A stretch of 35,386 bases of DNA, taken from assembly GCA_902619855.1 (NCBI GenBank), contig CACNGE010000011.1:7501-42886 (forward strand). The letters run 5' to 3'. The position numbers were made by a program, and so were the translations under genes. Under the pieces are notes generated by a model that was not told the DNA's origin, did no database searches, and was given only the letters and a program-made list of their open reading frames with translations. Positions 1-8,565 of this stretch are shown here, in pieces. Origin of the DNA: an uncultured Bacteroidota bacterium (GTDB lineage: Bacteria; Bacteroidota; Bacteroidia; Flavobacteriales; Flavobacteriaceae). The first letter of the stretch is position 1. Each line of letters opens with the position of its first letter.

Positions 1-94
1 ATAATTTGACTGAACGAAGTTCTTTTGGTTTCCAAATCAAAATGGATAAACCACCAAGGACCACTGCAGCGATAGGAAGGATGTAGTTGTTCAT
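1..94 (-). CDS. Probable ZIP family metal transporter, N-terminal fragment
   Basis: This is the first 31 codons of a gene that runs off the left edge of the window. The start ATG lies at 94-92 and the frame stays open to base 1. The peptide begins MNNYILPIAAVVLGG, continues as one hydrophobic membrane segment and ends with a basic stretch (KPKELRSVKL). This resembles the first helix of flavobacterial ZIP-type divalent-metal transporters, but 31 residues cannot prove the family. The ATG overlaps the stop of the upstream methyltransferase as ATGA, so the two are probably translated from one mRNA. Any single-pass or multipass membrane protein would be an alternative. The gene call itself is firmer than the product. 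Confidence 0.5.
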   Translation of the reverse strand, partial: MNNYILPIAAVVLGGLSILIWKPKELRSVKL

Positions 95-831
95 TGAAAA
101 ATTAAAATTTGTCGGCTAGACTTTTCACTGTCAAAAATGCCGAGTTGATAATCACCAAATAAATCGACCAACTGAAGATTTGCTTGTGCAAACAAAGCGA
201 TAAAATCCTTGACTTCCAACAACTCTACCTCTTCTTGAAAATGAAAATCTTGTGCATTGACTTGAAATCTGATGTCTTTCTGTAGCCATTTTCCTTTTTG
301 TTGCCGTTGGATTGAAAATTCAATATCATCACGAATTAACTTTTCACTTTCGATGAGGTTGGAAAGAACCCACTTTGGGTTTAGATAATCGATGACGCCA
401 ACGCCATTTGGTGCGAGTTGGGCGCGAAATGCATTGAGGGTACGAACATTGTCGTTTGGATCTTTGAAATACCCAAAACTGGTAAATAGGTTGAGCAAAT
501 GGGAAAATTGTTTATCGAGGGGTTCACGCATATCTTGCACCATAAATTGAACATTCTCGTCAATCCCTTCTCGTTGTGCAGTTTTTTGAGCATACTCTAT
601 GTTTTTTGGTGACAAATCGATCCCAGTGACTTTATAGCCATGACGATGAATTTCCAACGAATGACGCCCACGACCACAAGCAACATCTAAGATTGTTGCA
701 TCATTTTTGGGCTGTATCAAATCAATGAGTTGCGCAACAAAAGAAGCTGCCTCTTGATGATCCCTGTGCGCATATAGACTGTGATAGTAAGATGACTCAA
801 ACCATGACGCAAACCATTCCTTGTTGTGCAT
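91..831 (-). CDS. Class I SAM-dependent methyltransferase
   Basis: A 246-residue Rossmann-fold methyltransferase. Motif I (LDVACGRGRHS, residues 48-58) binds S-adenosylmethionine, and the acidic strand-2 end follows (VTGIDLSP, about 68-75). It resembles the UbiE/Methyltransf_25-type small-molecule group, but nothing visible identifies the substrate. The frame is open upstream to an ATG at 945, but that would overlap the divergent gene by 54 nt. The ATG at 831 gives the usual family length and is preceded by a perfect TAnnTTTG box at 844-837, so I place the start there. It ends in an ATGA overlap with the probable ZIP transporter. The methyltransferase fold is well supported; the role is unknown. 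Confidence 0.85.
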   Translation of the reverse strand: MHNKEWFASWFESSYYHSLYAHRDHQEAASFVAQLIDLIQPKNDATILDVACGRGRHSLEIHRHGYKVTGIDLSPKNIEYAQKTAQREGIDENVQFMVQDMREPLDKQFSHLLNLFTSFGYFKDPNDNVRTLNAFRAQLAPNGVGVIDYLNPKWVLSNLIESEKLIRDDIEFSIQRQQKGKWLQKDIRFQVNAQDFHFQEEVELLEVKDFIALFAQANLQLVDLFGDYQLGIFDSEKSSRQILIFQ

Positions 832-836
832 ATTTG

Positions 837-844
837 CAAAAGTA
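837..844 (-). promoter_or_regulatory. -7 promoter box of the methyltransferase
   Basis: TACTTTTG on the minus strand matches the Bacteroidota -7 consensus TAnnTTTG exactly. Only five bases separate it from the ATG at 831, so transcription should begin at or next to the start codon. I see no clear TTG -33 element at the right distance. It supports the shorter start chosen for the gene. Confidence 0.6.
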
Positions 845-859
845 GGTAATAGTATTCTA

Positions 860-887
860 TTGTTAGCATAGAGATTGACTACCTTTG
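860..887 (+). promoter_or_regulatory. Promoter of the THUMP methyltransferase gene
   Basis: A -33-type TTG (860-862) is followed after 17 nt by a perfect -7 box TACCTTTG (880-887), which fits the flavobacterial consensus TTG-N17-23-TAnnTTTG. The box ends four bases before the ATG at 892, predicting a leaderless or near-leaderless transcript. It sits back-to-back with the minus-strand box at 837-844. Confidence 0.65.
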
Positions 888-891
888 GACC

Positions 892-2040
892 ATGAAACAA
901 GTTCAGTTTGAAATGGTTGCCAAGACACTGTTTGGTCTCGAACAAGTATTGGAAAATGAACTCAAATTATTGGGTGCCGTATCAGTTAAGCAGGGTGTTC
1001 GAAATGTGCGTTTTACAGGAGATACTGGATTTATGTACAAAGCAAACCTCTGTTGTCGAACAGCTCTTCGCATTCTGAAGCCCATTTATTTTGATCATGT
1101 AAAGTCAGCCGATGCTTATTACCAAAGTCTTTCTCGACTACCTTGGGAAGACTATATAACCCTCGACACACGATTTTCGGTACAAGTAACTCAATCGGTA
1201 CCCATTTTTCGCAACACCATGTTTGCAGCCCAACGTGCTAAGGATGCGCTGGTGGACCGTTTTCGAAAAATACATGGCAATCGTCCCAGTGTGGGAAGGG
1301 AAGACCCCGATATTACGTTTTTTATCCATCTTTCACCCAAGGGAATGGAAGTCTCGATTGATAGTTCTGGTAAACCTCTCAATCAGCGTGGATATCGAAC
1401 CCAGACCAATATCGCTCCAATCAATGAGGTATTAGCTGCGGGACTTGTAACGCTTTCTGGTTGGAAACACACCAGTCCTTTCCTCGATCCCATGTGCGGG
1501 AGTGGAACTTTACTTATTGAAGCAGCCATGCAGGCTTGTAATATTCCTTCGCAAATCAATCGTAAGCAGTTTGCGTTTGAGAAATGGAACGACTATGATG
1601 CAGATTTGTTTGCCACCATTCGCATGGCTATGCTCAATAAGGTCAGAGAATGTTTTGTAACCCTTATGGGTTATGACAAAGCGCCTTCTGCTGTGCGAAA
1701 AGCCCAACAAAATTTAAAAGCAGCTAAACTTTCGGATTATATCAGTATCGAAAGAAGAGACTTTTTTAAAACAAAAAAAAATCATCCTGAACAACACCTT
1801 CATCTCTTGACCAACCCGCCCTATGGCGAACGGTTGAATGTGGATCCCATTTTGTTTTACAAGCAAATGGGCAACACCCTTAAGCAACACTACCAAAACA
1901 CAGATGTTTGGATGATTACAGCAAGCATGGAGGGACTTAAAAATTTTGGACTTCGAACGTCTCGTAAAATCAAATTGTTTAACGGAAAACTCGAAAGTCG
2001 TTTGGTCTATTATCCGATTTATAGTGGAAGTAAAAGTTGA
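892..2040 (+). CDS. THUMP-domain class I rRNA (guanine-N2) methyltransferase, RlmL N-half type
   Basis: A 382-residue RNA methyltransferase. The N-terminal part (about 1-165) fits a ferredoxin-like plus THUMP RNA-binding region. The C-terminal part is a Rossmann methyltransferase with the SAM-binding motif LDPMCGSGTLLIEAA (198-212) and the target-base motif NPPYG (308-312), typical of enzymes that methylate the exocyclic N2 of guanine. E. coli RlmL carries the same module in its first half for 23S rRNA G2445; the Bacteroidota protein lacks the second (RlmK-like) half. From the family, 23S rRNA is the expected substrate, but the modified position is not visible here. The start follows a -7 box by four bases, and a terminator hairpin follows the stop. 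Confidence 0.9.
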   Translation: MKQVQFEMVAKTLFGLEQVLENELKLLGAVSVKQGVRNVRFTGDTGFMYKANLCCRTALRILKPIYFDHVKSADAYYQSLSRLPWEDYITLDTRFSVQVTQSVPIFRNTMFAAQRAKDALVDRFRKIHGNRPSVGREDPDITFFIHLSPKGMEVSIDSSGKPLNQRGYRTQTNIAPINEVLAAGLVTLSGWKHTSPFLDPMCGSGTLLIEAAMQACNIPSQINRKQFAFEKWNDYDADLFATIRMAMLNKVRECFVTLMGYDKAPSAVRKAQQNLKAAKLSDYISIERRDFFKTKKNHPEQHLHLLTNPPYGERLNVDPILFYKQMGNTLKQHYQNTDVWMITASMEGLKNFGLRTSRKIKLFNGKLESRLVYYPIYSGSKS

Positions 2041-2099
2041 AACAAATTCCGTCTTTCAGGATTTTAGTCTTTTCCTAACTACAAAACCCTCAACCCAGA

Positions 2100-2130
2100 C
2101 TGTCAATACAGTACTGACTTATTGACAGAA
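2100..2130 (+). terminator. Rho-independent terminator between convergent genes
   Basis: A perfect 9-bp inverted repeat, CTGTCAATA (2100-2108) and TATTGACAG (2120-2128), encloses an 11-nt loop that contains the palindrome CAGTACTG. AATTTTATT follows on the plus strand. It should end transcripts of the THUMP gene. The other flank is not T-rich, so termination of the minus-strand gene is less likely. Confidence 0.65.
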
Positions 2131-2132
2131 TT

Positions 2133-5100
2133 TTATTCTACAATGAGTTTGCTAATGATTTTACGTTGATCAGAATTTGATAGTTCAATAAAATAAATTC
2201 CTTTTGTGGGGTAAAAATCAACTTCATACATGCTGTTATTGACCACTTCTGTTTCATAAATAAGTTTACTTTCTAAGCTGAATATTTTGATTTTTTTAAG
2301 TTCAAACTGTCCATTTGTGTCAATAGTAAACAATCCATTAGTTGGGTTGGGATAGATTGCAATATCAAGGGCGATATCATTTTCGGAGTGTAAAGCGAAT
2401 CCTTCAACGATAAAATCGTCAATCACTGCACCCTCTTCATTTACATGGGCGTCTGCAGCCAAATGAAAGCGGAAGATGATGTTTTCTGAGAACATGCTTT
2501 GGTTTAAACCATAGGAATATTCCTTGAGTTCAGAATCAAAACCGTTATATGCGTCTATGGTTGACCAGTTTTGTCCTTTGTCTATTGAGTATTGTAAATA
2601 GATAAAGTCATAAGAGGTTTCTAACTCATATGCTAGATAAAATCGAATTGTACCACTTTCCAATTGGCTTAAGTCATAACATGGCGACACCAAACTCGAT
2701 GTGGATTTATCGGGATGATTACCACTCAAATTTGTCGCATAAGCAGTAGTTCCTGAATTCACTTGATTCAGTGAAGCACCTGTTGGGACACCCTTTTCCC
2801 AAACAGGATCTCCAACAACTAACCAGTCATCTTCATTACTTTCAAATAGATAGGTTGAGTTTGTTTGTCCGAATGAATTGGGCGGGTCAGTTATTTCAAA
2901 GTTTACAGTTCCGACATTGTTAATTATCAGGGTTTCACTTGGATTAGATAAGCTAACAGATAGCGAGTTCTCTCCAAAATTTATAGATTGTTGAAGACTA
3001 GGAGTAAGCGTTATCTTCTGACCAGGTGCCAGATTTCCTGTCCAATTTTCCACTCCTTGAGACTGACCATTTAAAATTGTTTCACTTGAAAAAGTTGATA
3101 TGGGTGAGGTTCCATTATTATAGACATCAAAACTCAGTTGAAAATCATTTTCACATCGGAAATCTGAGCCAATTTCTGAATTGATATGAACCAAATCAAG
3201 GTCATAATTCGGGCGAGTTACTGCAGGAATTGGGGTTTGCCAAATTCCTCTCCCGTAAGTAGAGACAGTTAAAATGTTGTCGTAGGGATTGATTTCCATA
3301 TCTGAAATTTTAACATTTGGTAAACTGCTAGATATTGAATGCCAGCCATTGACTTCGTTGTCGGTGTAGTACACTCCAAGAATTGTTCCTAGGTAAAGTG
3401 AATCATCTGGGCTATATTGTTGATGACTTATCGTCCTCGCCGATTCTAGACCAGTGCTTTCTAAAGTAAAGTTTTGCCCTTGGTCTGCTGACGAATAGAC
3501 TGTTCCAGAGCTGAGCACCCAAACTTGATTGTTGTTTGTTTTGTGAATTTCAATATCTCGAACATAATAATCTGTTTGCAATATATTTGTAAATGTGACG
3601 CCTCCATCAGTGCTTTTATACACATTGTATTCTGTCCCCACATAGATATTATTAGCGTTGATTGGATCGATTCTTAGCAGTCTGAGATTTTGACTGAAGT
3701 TGTGATTAGACAATTGTTTCCAAAGTCCTCCATTCAACACGTACAATTGGTCATATCCAGCATAAAGATCACCACTTTTTGCAAATTCTAGAGGAGTCAC
3801 CCATTCCCCTTTAACAGGTCCAGAAGCGATAAATTCATTGTTTGCCCAACCACCAACTCCACCAGTAGTGGTACGGAATATGCTCCCTCCGTATTGTGTC
3901 ATTCCATAATAAGTATTTTCTTCAAATGGATCAACAGCGCTACCCATGCCATCTCCGCCGTGATAGCTGTTCCAGTTATTTTCAGAAAGGGCAAAACCGC
4001 CACAATCTTGCAAACCGCCAGCAATTTTTGATGAATCTGGTCGGGAAGTTGAAACGGTATAGATTTGAGAGATTGAGAGGGTATTGCTGAGATCCTCAAA
4101 ATTAACTCCATCATCAGCTGAGCGATAAATACCTCCGTCAGTCCCCGCATACAAAACTCCGTCAAAATAGCGCAGAAAGTGAATATCAGCATGGGTAAAG
4201 GCACTAGTGCGTTGATTCCAAGCGTTAATTTGAGTAAAATCATCGCCTCCATCAGTTGATTTCCATATATCTAATACACCCACAAAGAGGACATCTGGAT
4301 CGGATTCAGAAACAGTCAGTGCCATATCATACCATGACTGAGCACTCGTAAAAATGTCATCAGTTTCAGCGGTTTTTGTAAAGTTTAGACCTGCATCATT
4401 CGATACATAAACACCTTGAAAAGAATTTTCACCTTTATAGGTACCATCCCCGTTATCGTAAGCGGTCAGTACATAAACATTGTCAACTGCTGCATGAGTT
4501 GTTTCTAATACAATTCGATTAGCATTGGAGGGTACGCTTGAAATTTCGGAAAAAGTTTCCCCTTTGTCTGTAGAGAGATAAAATTTCGAATTATTGTTTT
4601 TGTACCCAACAGCATATATGATAGAGGTATCTGAATAGTTGGGATGGAGTCTAAAGTCAACGATGTTTCCGTCTTGTTTAATTTCCCAAGTATCACCACC
4701 ATCCTCTGACTTTTGCAATCCTTCAGTTGAAGCAACCCATATGTGGTTGTTATTGGTAGGGTCAATAAAAATCTCATTAGTCGTTTCACGATTGGTGTAC
4801 AGATAGGTCAATCCGGTCGTGTTCCATGTCTGTCCAGCATCTGTGCTTTTCATCACACCAACACTGTAGGAATCGCCTGCATCATCATCCCCTGTGGAGA
4901 TATAGATGATATTGCTATCTGTGGGGTCGATTGCAATACCAGAAACGCCAATTTGTGGTAGATTATCGGAAAGGGGAGTCCAATTCACTCCGTCATCCGT
5001 GGATTTCCAAATCCCTCCTGCTGGTGCACCAACATAAAGCGTGTGATTGTTATTAGGATCTTTAATAATGGTGTTTATACGACCTTGTCCGCTAATGGAA

Positions 5101-5534
5101 ACCGAAGAGTTGGTCACTACTGCGGGACCTAGATTAGACCAGTTAATCGTATTCTCATCAGGAACTCCAAATGGAGCTTGTTGTGACTCTGCCTCTAGTT
5201 TTCTTTTCCATGCTTGCCATAATACGACAGGAGGAGCTATCGTGCCATCTTCCTGTAAATAATCTTGCCAGTGGTGTGCCCATCGCTTAAAGGGTTTATA
5301 CCCACTCCCTTTTTCCGTGTAATCTTTCCCATGCCAGTATGTATCAAATGCGTTTTCAATATCCGATAATTTTGGTGATTGTTGTTGTGATAATTGTCGA
5401 ACAAATCCTGTAGAGGGGTCTGTTGAAACCACAAAACTTTTGGTATATGGATTGGTGGGACTAATTACTTGTCCCAACGCAAGAAAAGGGAGCATAGTAA
5501 ATAACAAATTTTTTTTCAAATCACACATTTTCAT
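2133..5534 (-). CDS. Secreted Asp-box (sortilin/BNR-like) beta-propeller protein with T9SS type A sorting domain
   Basis: A 1133-residue secreted protein. An N-terminal signal peptide (about 1-21, ending LALGQ) is followed by a linker and, from about residue 140 to 780, a propeller-like region with at least nine Asp-box motifs of the type S-x-D-x-G-x-x-W/F (for example KSTDDGVNW, KSTDAGQTW, KSEDGGDTW, KSTDGGVTF). An Ig-like/CARDB-like segment follows, then a MAM- or lectin-like jelly-roll ending VIDDFIVEG, and finally a T9SS type A C-terminal signal (IYPNPTNGLF to SKLIVE). Known biology predicts Sec export, T9SS passage across the outer membrane and removal of the tail. Asp boxes occur in sialidases and VPS10 proteins, but I see no catalytic set, so no enzymatic activity is claimed. 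It begins 8 nt after trmD. Confidence 0.9.
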   Translation of the reverse strand: MKMCDLKKNLLFTMLPFLALGQVISPTNPYTKSFVVSTDPSTGFVRQLSQQQSPKLSDIENAFDTYWHGKDYTEKGSGYKPFKRWAHHWQDYLQEDGTIAPPVVLWQAWKRKLEAESQQAPFGVPDENTINWSNLGPAVVTNSSVSISGQGRINTIIKDPNNNHTLYVGAPAGGIWKSTDDGVNWTPLSDNLPQIGVSGIAIDPTDSNIIYISTGDDDAGDSYSVGVMKSTDAGQTWNTTGLTYLYTNRETTNEIFIDPTNNNHIWVASTEGLQKSEDGGDTWEIKQDGNIVDFRLHPNYSDTSIIYAVGYKNNNSKFYLSTDKGETFSEISSVPSNANRIVLETTHAAVDNVYVLTAYDNGDGTYKGENSFQGVYVSNDAGLNFTKTAETDDIFTSAQSWYDMALTVSESDPDVLFVGVLDIWKSTDGGDDFTQINAWNQRTSAFTHADIHFLRYFDGVLYAGTDGGIYRSADDGVNFEDLSNTLSISQIYTVSTSRPDSSKIAGGLQDCGGFALSENNWNSYHGGDGMGSAVDPFEENTYYGMTQYGGSIFRTTTGGVGGWANNEFIASGPVKGEWVTPLEFAKSGDLYAGYDQLYVLNGGLWKQLSNHNFSQNLRLLRIDPINANNIYVGTEYNVYKSTDGGVTFTNILQTDYYVRDIEIHKTNNNQVWVLSSGTVYSSADQGQNFTLESTGLESARTISHQQYSPDDSLYLGTILGVYYTDNEVNGWHSISSSLPNVKISDMEINPYDNILTVSTYGRGIWQTPIPAVTRPNYDLDLVHINSEIGSDFRCENDFQLSFDVYNNGTSPISTFSSETILNGQSQGVENWTGNLAPGQKITLTPSLQQSINFGENSLSVSLSNPSETLIINNVGTVNFEITDPPNSFGQTNSTYLFESNEDDWLVVGDPVWEKGVPTGASLNQVNSGTTAYATNLSGNHPDKSTSSLVSPCYDLSQLESGTIRFYLAYELETSYDFIYLQYSIDKGQNWSTIDAYNGFDSELKEYSYGLNQSMFSENIIFRFHLAADAHVNEEGAVIDDFIVEGFALHSENDIALDIAIYPNPTNGLFTIDTNGQFELKKIKIFSLESKLIYETEVVNNSMYEVDFYPTKGIYFIELSNSDQRKIISKLIVE

Positions 5535-5542
5535 ACAATATA

Positions 5543-6214
5543 CTAAAATAAATCAGGACGAAGTTTTTGTGTTCGGTTCAAGGATTGCTCTTCACGCCAT
5601 TGCTCAACTTTTGGGGTGTTTCCAGATGTGAGTATGTCTGGTACTTGATGACCTTTATAATCGGCAGGGCGTGTGTAAATTGGAGGGGCGAGCAAGTTGT
5701 CCTGAAAAGAGTCGGTAAGTGCTGAAGTTTCGTTGCCAAGCACACCAGGAATCAATCGAATCATGGCATCACAAAACACAGCTGCTGCGAGTTCTCCACC
5801 TGACAAAACATAGTCCCCAACTGAAATTTCATCAGTTATAAACAAATCTCTCACGCGTTGATCGACCCCTTTATAATGCCCACATAAAATGATGATATTC
5901 TTAAATAGCGAAAAATGATTTGCAGTCTTTTGGTTGAGTTGTTGTCCGTCGGGTGTCATGTAAACCACAGCATCGTACTTGCGTTGTGCTTGAAGGGATT
6001 CGATACATTTGGCGATGGGTTCAATCATCAATACCATCCCCGCACCCCCACCATAAGGATAATCATCCACCTGTTTGTAGCGATTCGATGAATAATCTCT
6101 GATATTATGGATATTAACCTCTACACTATTTGCGTCTTGTGCACGCTTGAGGATGGATGCATCAAATGGACTCTCTAAAAGTTCAGGAACAACAGAAAGG
6201 ATGTCTATGCGCAT
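5543..6214 (-). CDS. trmD: tRNA (guanine-37-N1)-methyltransferase TrmD
   Basis: TrmD (223 residues, near the short end for the family) methylates N1 of G37 in tRNAs reading CCN, CUN and CGG codons, which prevents +1 frameshifting. It belongs to the SPOUT trefoil-knot class. The N-terminus [13 protein letters not shown], the loop [14 protein letters not shown] and the knot segment [16 protein letters not shown] are diagnostic, and the C-terminal domain includes [17 protein letters not shown] near-consensus -7 box (CATCTTTG, one mismatch) sits four bases upstream of the ATG. The T9SS substrate gene starts 8 nt downstream and may be read from the same transcript. Assignment is secure. Confidence 0.97.
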   Translation of the reverse strand: MRIDILSVVPELLESPFDASILKRAQDANSVEVNIHNIRDYSSNRYKQVDDYPYGGGAGMVLMIEPIAKCIESLQAQRKYDAVVYMTPDGQQLNQKTANHFSLFKNIIILCGHYKGVDQRVRDLFITDEISVGDYVLSGGELAAAVFCDAMIRLIPGVLGNETSALTDSFQDNLLAPPIYTRPADYKGHQVPDILTSGNTPKVEQWREEQSLNRTQKLRPDLF

Positions 6215-6285
6215 AAAGCAAAGATGAAAATTTTAAATGAATTTTCTAAAATAACGCTGCAAACAGTGGTTGTATCCAGAGGCAG

Positions 6286-7674
6286 TCAATCGAAAAAGAA
6301 TCGAAAACGCTCTTGTTCCTTGTTCATAAATTCGATTTCATAAATCTCACTTTCATTTATTTTTAACAAATCTTCAGTTGATCGAATTTCCTTGCCATTT
6401 ATTGATTGAATTAATATCCCTTGACCAATTCCTCGTCTGCGCAAACGCTCATTTCGATTACTGGCAATTTTTACACCCTCAGAAACACCAAAGACTTCAC
6501 TCTCACTTGGTATGATGTCTTTTAGGCGCATGCCAAAGTAGTCTACAAATGGATTTGGCTTGAGGGTGACAACAGTTGTGCGTTTCTCTCCGTTTCGCAA
6601 ATAGGTTACTTTTACTTTATCACCAGGGCGTTTGCTGTTGAGGTAGCCAGTCATATCGGCAAAGGATCGCACCTTGGTATTGTCCACACCAATAATGATA
6701 TCTTCTGCTTGTAGCCCAGCTTCTTTGGCACCCATGCCATCTTCTACGTTTGCGATATAAAAACCTTCTGTCGTGTCAAGATCATATTCTTTAGAAAATC
6801 GATTGTTAATTCCATTACCACTCACGCCAAGGAGTGCTTTTTGCACACCACCGTATTCGATAATATCTTCATAGACCTTTCGTGCGATATTACTCGGTAC
6901 TGCAAAAGAATACCCAATAAAAGTACCCATACTATTGCTAGTGATTGCTGTATTGATGCCAATCAAATCTCCATTGGTGTTGACCAAAGCACCTCCACTA
7001 TTTCCCGAATTAACAGCAGCATCGGTTTGTATAAACGATTGGGTTGAAGCGTCATAGGGGTTGAGGTCACGTGCCTTGGCGCTGATAATTCCAGCAGTCA
7101 CTGTTGAATTGAGGTTAAAAGGATTGCCAACTGCAAGAACCCACTCGCCTATGCGAGTTTGATCCGAATCTGCAAAACGAACATATGGGAAAGGTTCAGA
7201 ACCAATAATTTTCAATACAGCAATATCTGAGCTCGGATCAGTACCAATTAAATCGGCAGCAAAAACACGATTGTCATTTGTTGTGACTTCAATTTCGTCT
7301 GCATCTTCAATCACGTGATTGTTGGTAATCAAGTATCCATCCGGAGAAACAATAACACCAGACCCCATTCCAATACGAGGATAATTTTTTGGTGAATCAT
7401 AGAATAAATCCCATAAACTATATGATTGTGTATTGTTTTTTGCTGTGTTTGTAATATGAACAACAGCGTCGATTGTACGATCAACAGCTACTGTAAAGTC
7501 AGTATTTTCTGCTGAATCTCTGACAATAACTGGTGTCGAATAGGATGTTTCAACCATGGGAATTGCTGGTTGTGTAACAATGACTTCAGTCGATGAAAAA
7601 GAAAAATGATAAACACCTATAAGAAGTACAGCAGTCGTAAATGAGAGTAGTAATTGGCGATGTAGTGATGACAT
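6286..7674 (-). CDS. HtrA/DegP-family periplasmic serine protease (Do-like)
   Basis: A 462-residue S1C protease for envelope protein quality control. An N-terminal hydrophobic segment (about 7-26) serves as signal or anchor. The trypsin-like domain carries the triad His120 (TNNHVIEDAD), Asp150 (SDIAVLKI) and Ser226 (NSGNSGGAL). A full PDZ domain follows (about 280-370, GFYIANVEDGMGAKEAGLQ), and a shorter second PDZ-like segment ends the protein (GIGQGILIQSINGKEI). All catalytic residues are present, so it should be active. It is transcribed divergently from dapF and has a perfect -7 box (TAAATTTG, 7700-7693) about 18 nt before the ATG. DegP, DegQ and DegS roles cannot be told apart from sequence. 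Confidence 0.93.
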   Translation of the reverse strand: MSSLHRQLLLSFTTAVLLIGVYHFSFSSTEVIVTQPAIPMVETSYSTPVIVRDSAENTDFTVAVDRTIDAVVHITNTAKNNTQSYSLWDLFYDSPKNYPRIGMGSGVIVSPDGYLITNNHVIEDADEIEVTTNDNRVFAADLIGTDPSSDIAVLKIIGSEPFPYVRFADSDQTRIGEWVLAVGNPFNLNSTVTAGIISAKARDLNPYDASTQSFIQTDAAVNSGNSGGALVNTNGDLIGINTAITSNSMGTFIGYSFAVPSNIARKVYEDIIEYGGVQKALLGVSGNGINNRFSKEYDLDTTEGFYIANVEDGMGAKEAGLQAEDIIIGVDNTKVRSFADMTGYLNSKRPGDKVKVTYLRNGEKRTTVVTLKPNPFVDYFGMRLKDIIPSESEVFGVSEGVKIASNRNERLRRRGIGQGILIQSINGKEIRSTEDLLKINESEIYEIEFMNKEQERFRFFFD

Positions 7675-7692
7675 AACGATTTATTTTTAAAA

Positions 7693-7700
7693 CAAATTTA
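7693..7700 (-). promoter_or_regulatory. -7 promoter box of htrA-like gene
   Basis: TAAATTTG on the minus strand is an exact TAnnTTTG match 18 nt upstream of the ATG at 7674. It would give a short leader of roughly ten bases. No well-spaced TTG -33 element is evident. Confidence 0.5.
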
Positions 7701-7749
7701 GCACATATCATGCCAAATTATAATTTTTTAACTTCCTTTTAACATGCTT

Positions 7750-7778
7750 TTGTCACAGGAAATTTAGCAATATATTTA
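7750..7778 (+). promoter_or_regulatory. Promoter of dapF
   Basis: A TTG (7750-7752) is followed after 18 nt by TATATTTA (7771-7778), which matches TAnnTTTG at all but the last base. The GTG start of dapF begins four bases later, so the transcript should be leaderless or nearly so. Confidence 0.5.
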
Positions 7779-7782
7779 CAGC

Positions 7783-8562
7783 GTGAAAATCCCTTTTTAT
7801 AAATACCAAGGCACAGGAAATGATTTTGTGATGATCGACAATCGAAATGATGATTTTCCTCGTTTTAATCACGAACTAATTGCTACCCTTTGTGATCGTC
7901 GTTTTGGCATTGGGGCTGATGGTGTCATTCTACTGCAAAACCACAATAAATCCGATTTTTTAATGCATTATTTCAATGCCGATGGAAAACCCGGCTCTTT
8001 TTGTGGTAATGGGGGCAGGTGTATTGTTGCTTTTGCAAAACAATTGGGTATCATCGACAGAAAAACTGTTTTTGCAGCCTATGATGGACCTCACGAAGCA
8101 ACAATCGTTGATAATGTGGTTTCACTATCTATGGCAGATGTCAATCATATTTCAGTCTATTCAAAACATGTTTTTTTGGATACCGGCTCACCACACCATG
8201 TAGCGTTTGTAGCAAGCACAAAAAAGTTGGACGTACCCACCCAAGGTGCTTTGATTGCTCATAATGAAACCTATGGTGAGGAAGGATCAAACGTTAATTT
8301 TGTTAGTGTTGACAGTGAAGACCACATCACTGTTCGAACTTTTGAAAGGGGTGTTGAAGACGAAACCTTATCATGTGGTACAGGGGTAACTGCTGCTGCC
8401 TTGGCAGCATTTTCAATGGATAAAATAAAGCTCAATCACATTCAAGTTCAGACCTTGGGAGGACTTTTAACAGTATCTTTTCAAAAGCAAAAAGATAGCT
8501 TTGCTGATATTGTTTTAACAGGTCCAACCGCGTTGGTATACAGTGGAACAATAGATAATTAG
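7783..8562 (+). CDS. dapF: Diaminopimelate epimerase DapF
   Basis: DapF (259 residues) converts LL- to meso-diaminopimelate, the last step before peptidoglycan cross-link synthesis and lysine formation. It is a cofactor-independent two-cysteine racemase: Cys74 in GSFCGNGGRC and Cys198 in ETLSCGTGVTAA are the acid/base pair. The N-terminal KYQGTGNDFVMID is also diagnostic. The start is GTG at 7783; an upstream in-frame alternative is unlikely because a promoter box ends four bases before it. mltG follows after 3 nt, so both envelope genes probably share one transcript. dapA, earlier in the same pathway, lies at 17793. Confidence 0.96.
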   Translation: MKIPFYKYQGTGNDFVMIDNRNDDFPRFNHELIATLCDRRFGIGADGVILLQNHNKSDFLMHYFNADGKPGSFCGNGGRCIVAFAKQLGIIDRKTVFAAYDGPHEATIVDNVVSLSMADVNHISVYSKHVFLDTGSPHHVAFVASTKKLDVPTQGALIAHNETYGEEGSNVNFVSVDSEDHITVRTFERGVEDETLSCGTGVTAAALAAFSMDKIKLNHIQVQTLGGLLTVSFQKQKDSFADIVLTGPTALVYSGTIDN

Positions 8563-8565
8563 TCA

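Noticed and set aside
832-945. N-terminal extension of the methyltransferase to the ATG at 945
   Set aside because: It overlaps the divergent THUMP gene and both promoter boxes, and the extra residues do not resemble the family.
3899-4252. 117-codon open frame within the T9SS protein gene
   Set aside because: It lies on the same strand in another frame of a well-supported gene, has no recognisable motif and is explained as a shadow frame.
2133-5534. Asp-box protein as a sialidase
   Set aside because: Asp boxes are present, but I cannot see the arginine triad or the Tyr/Glu pair of sialidases; the motif alone does not indicate that enzyme.
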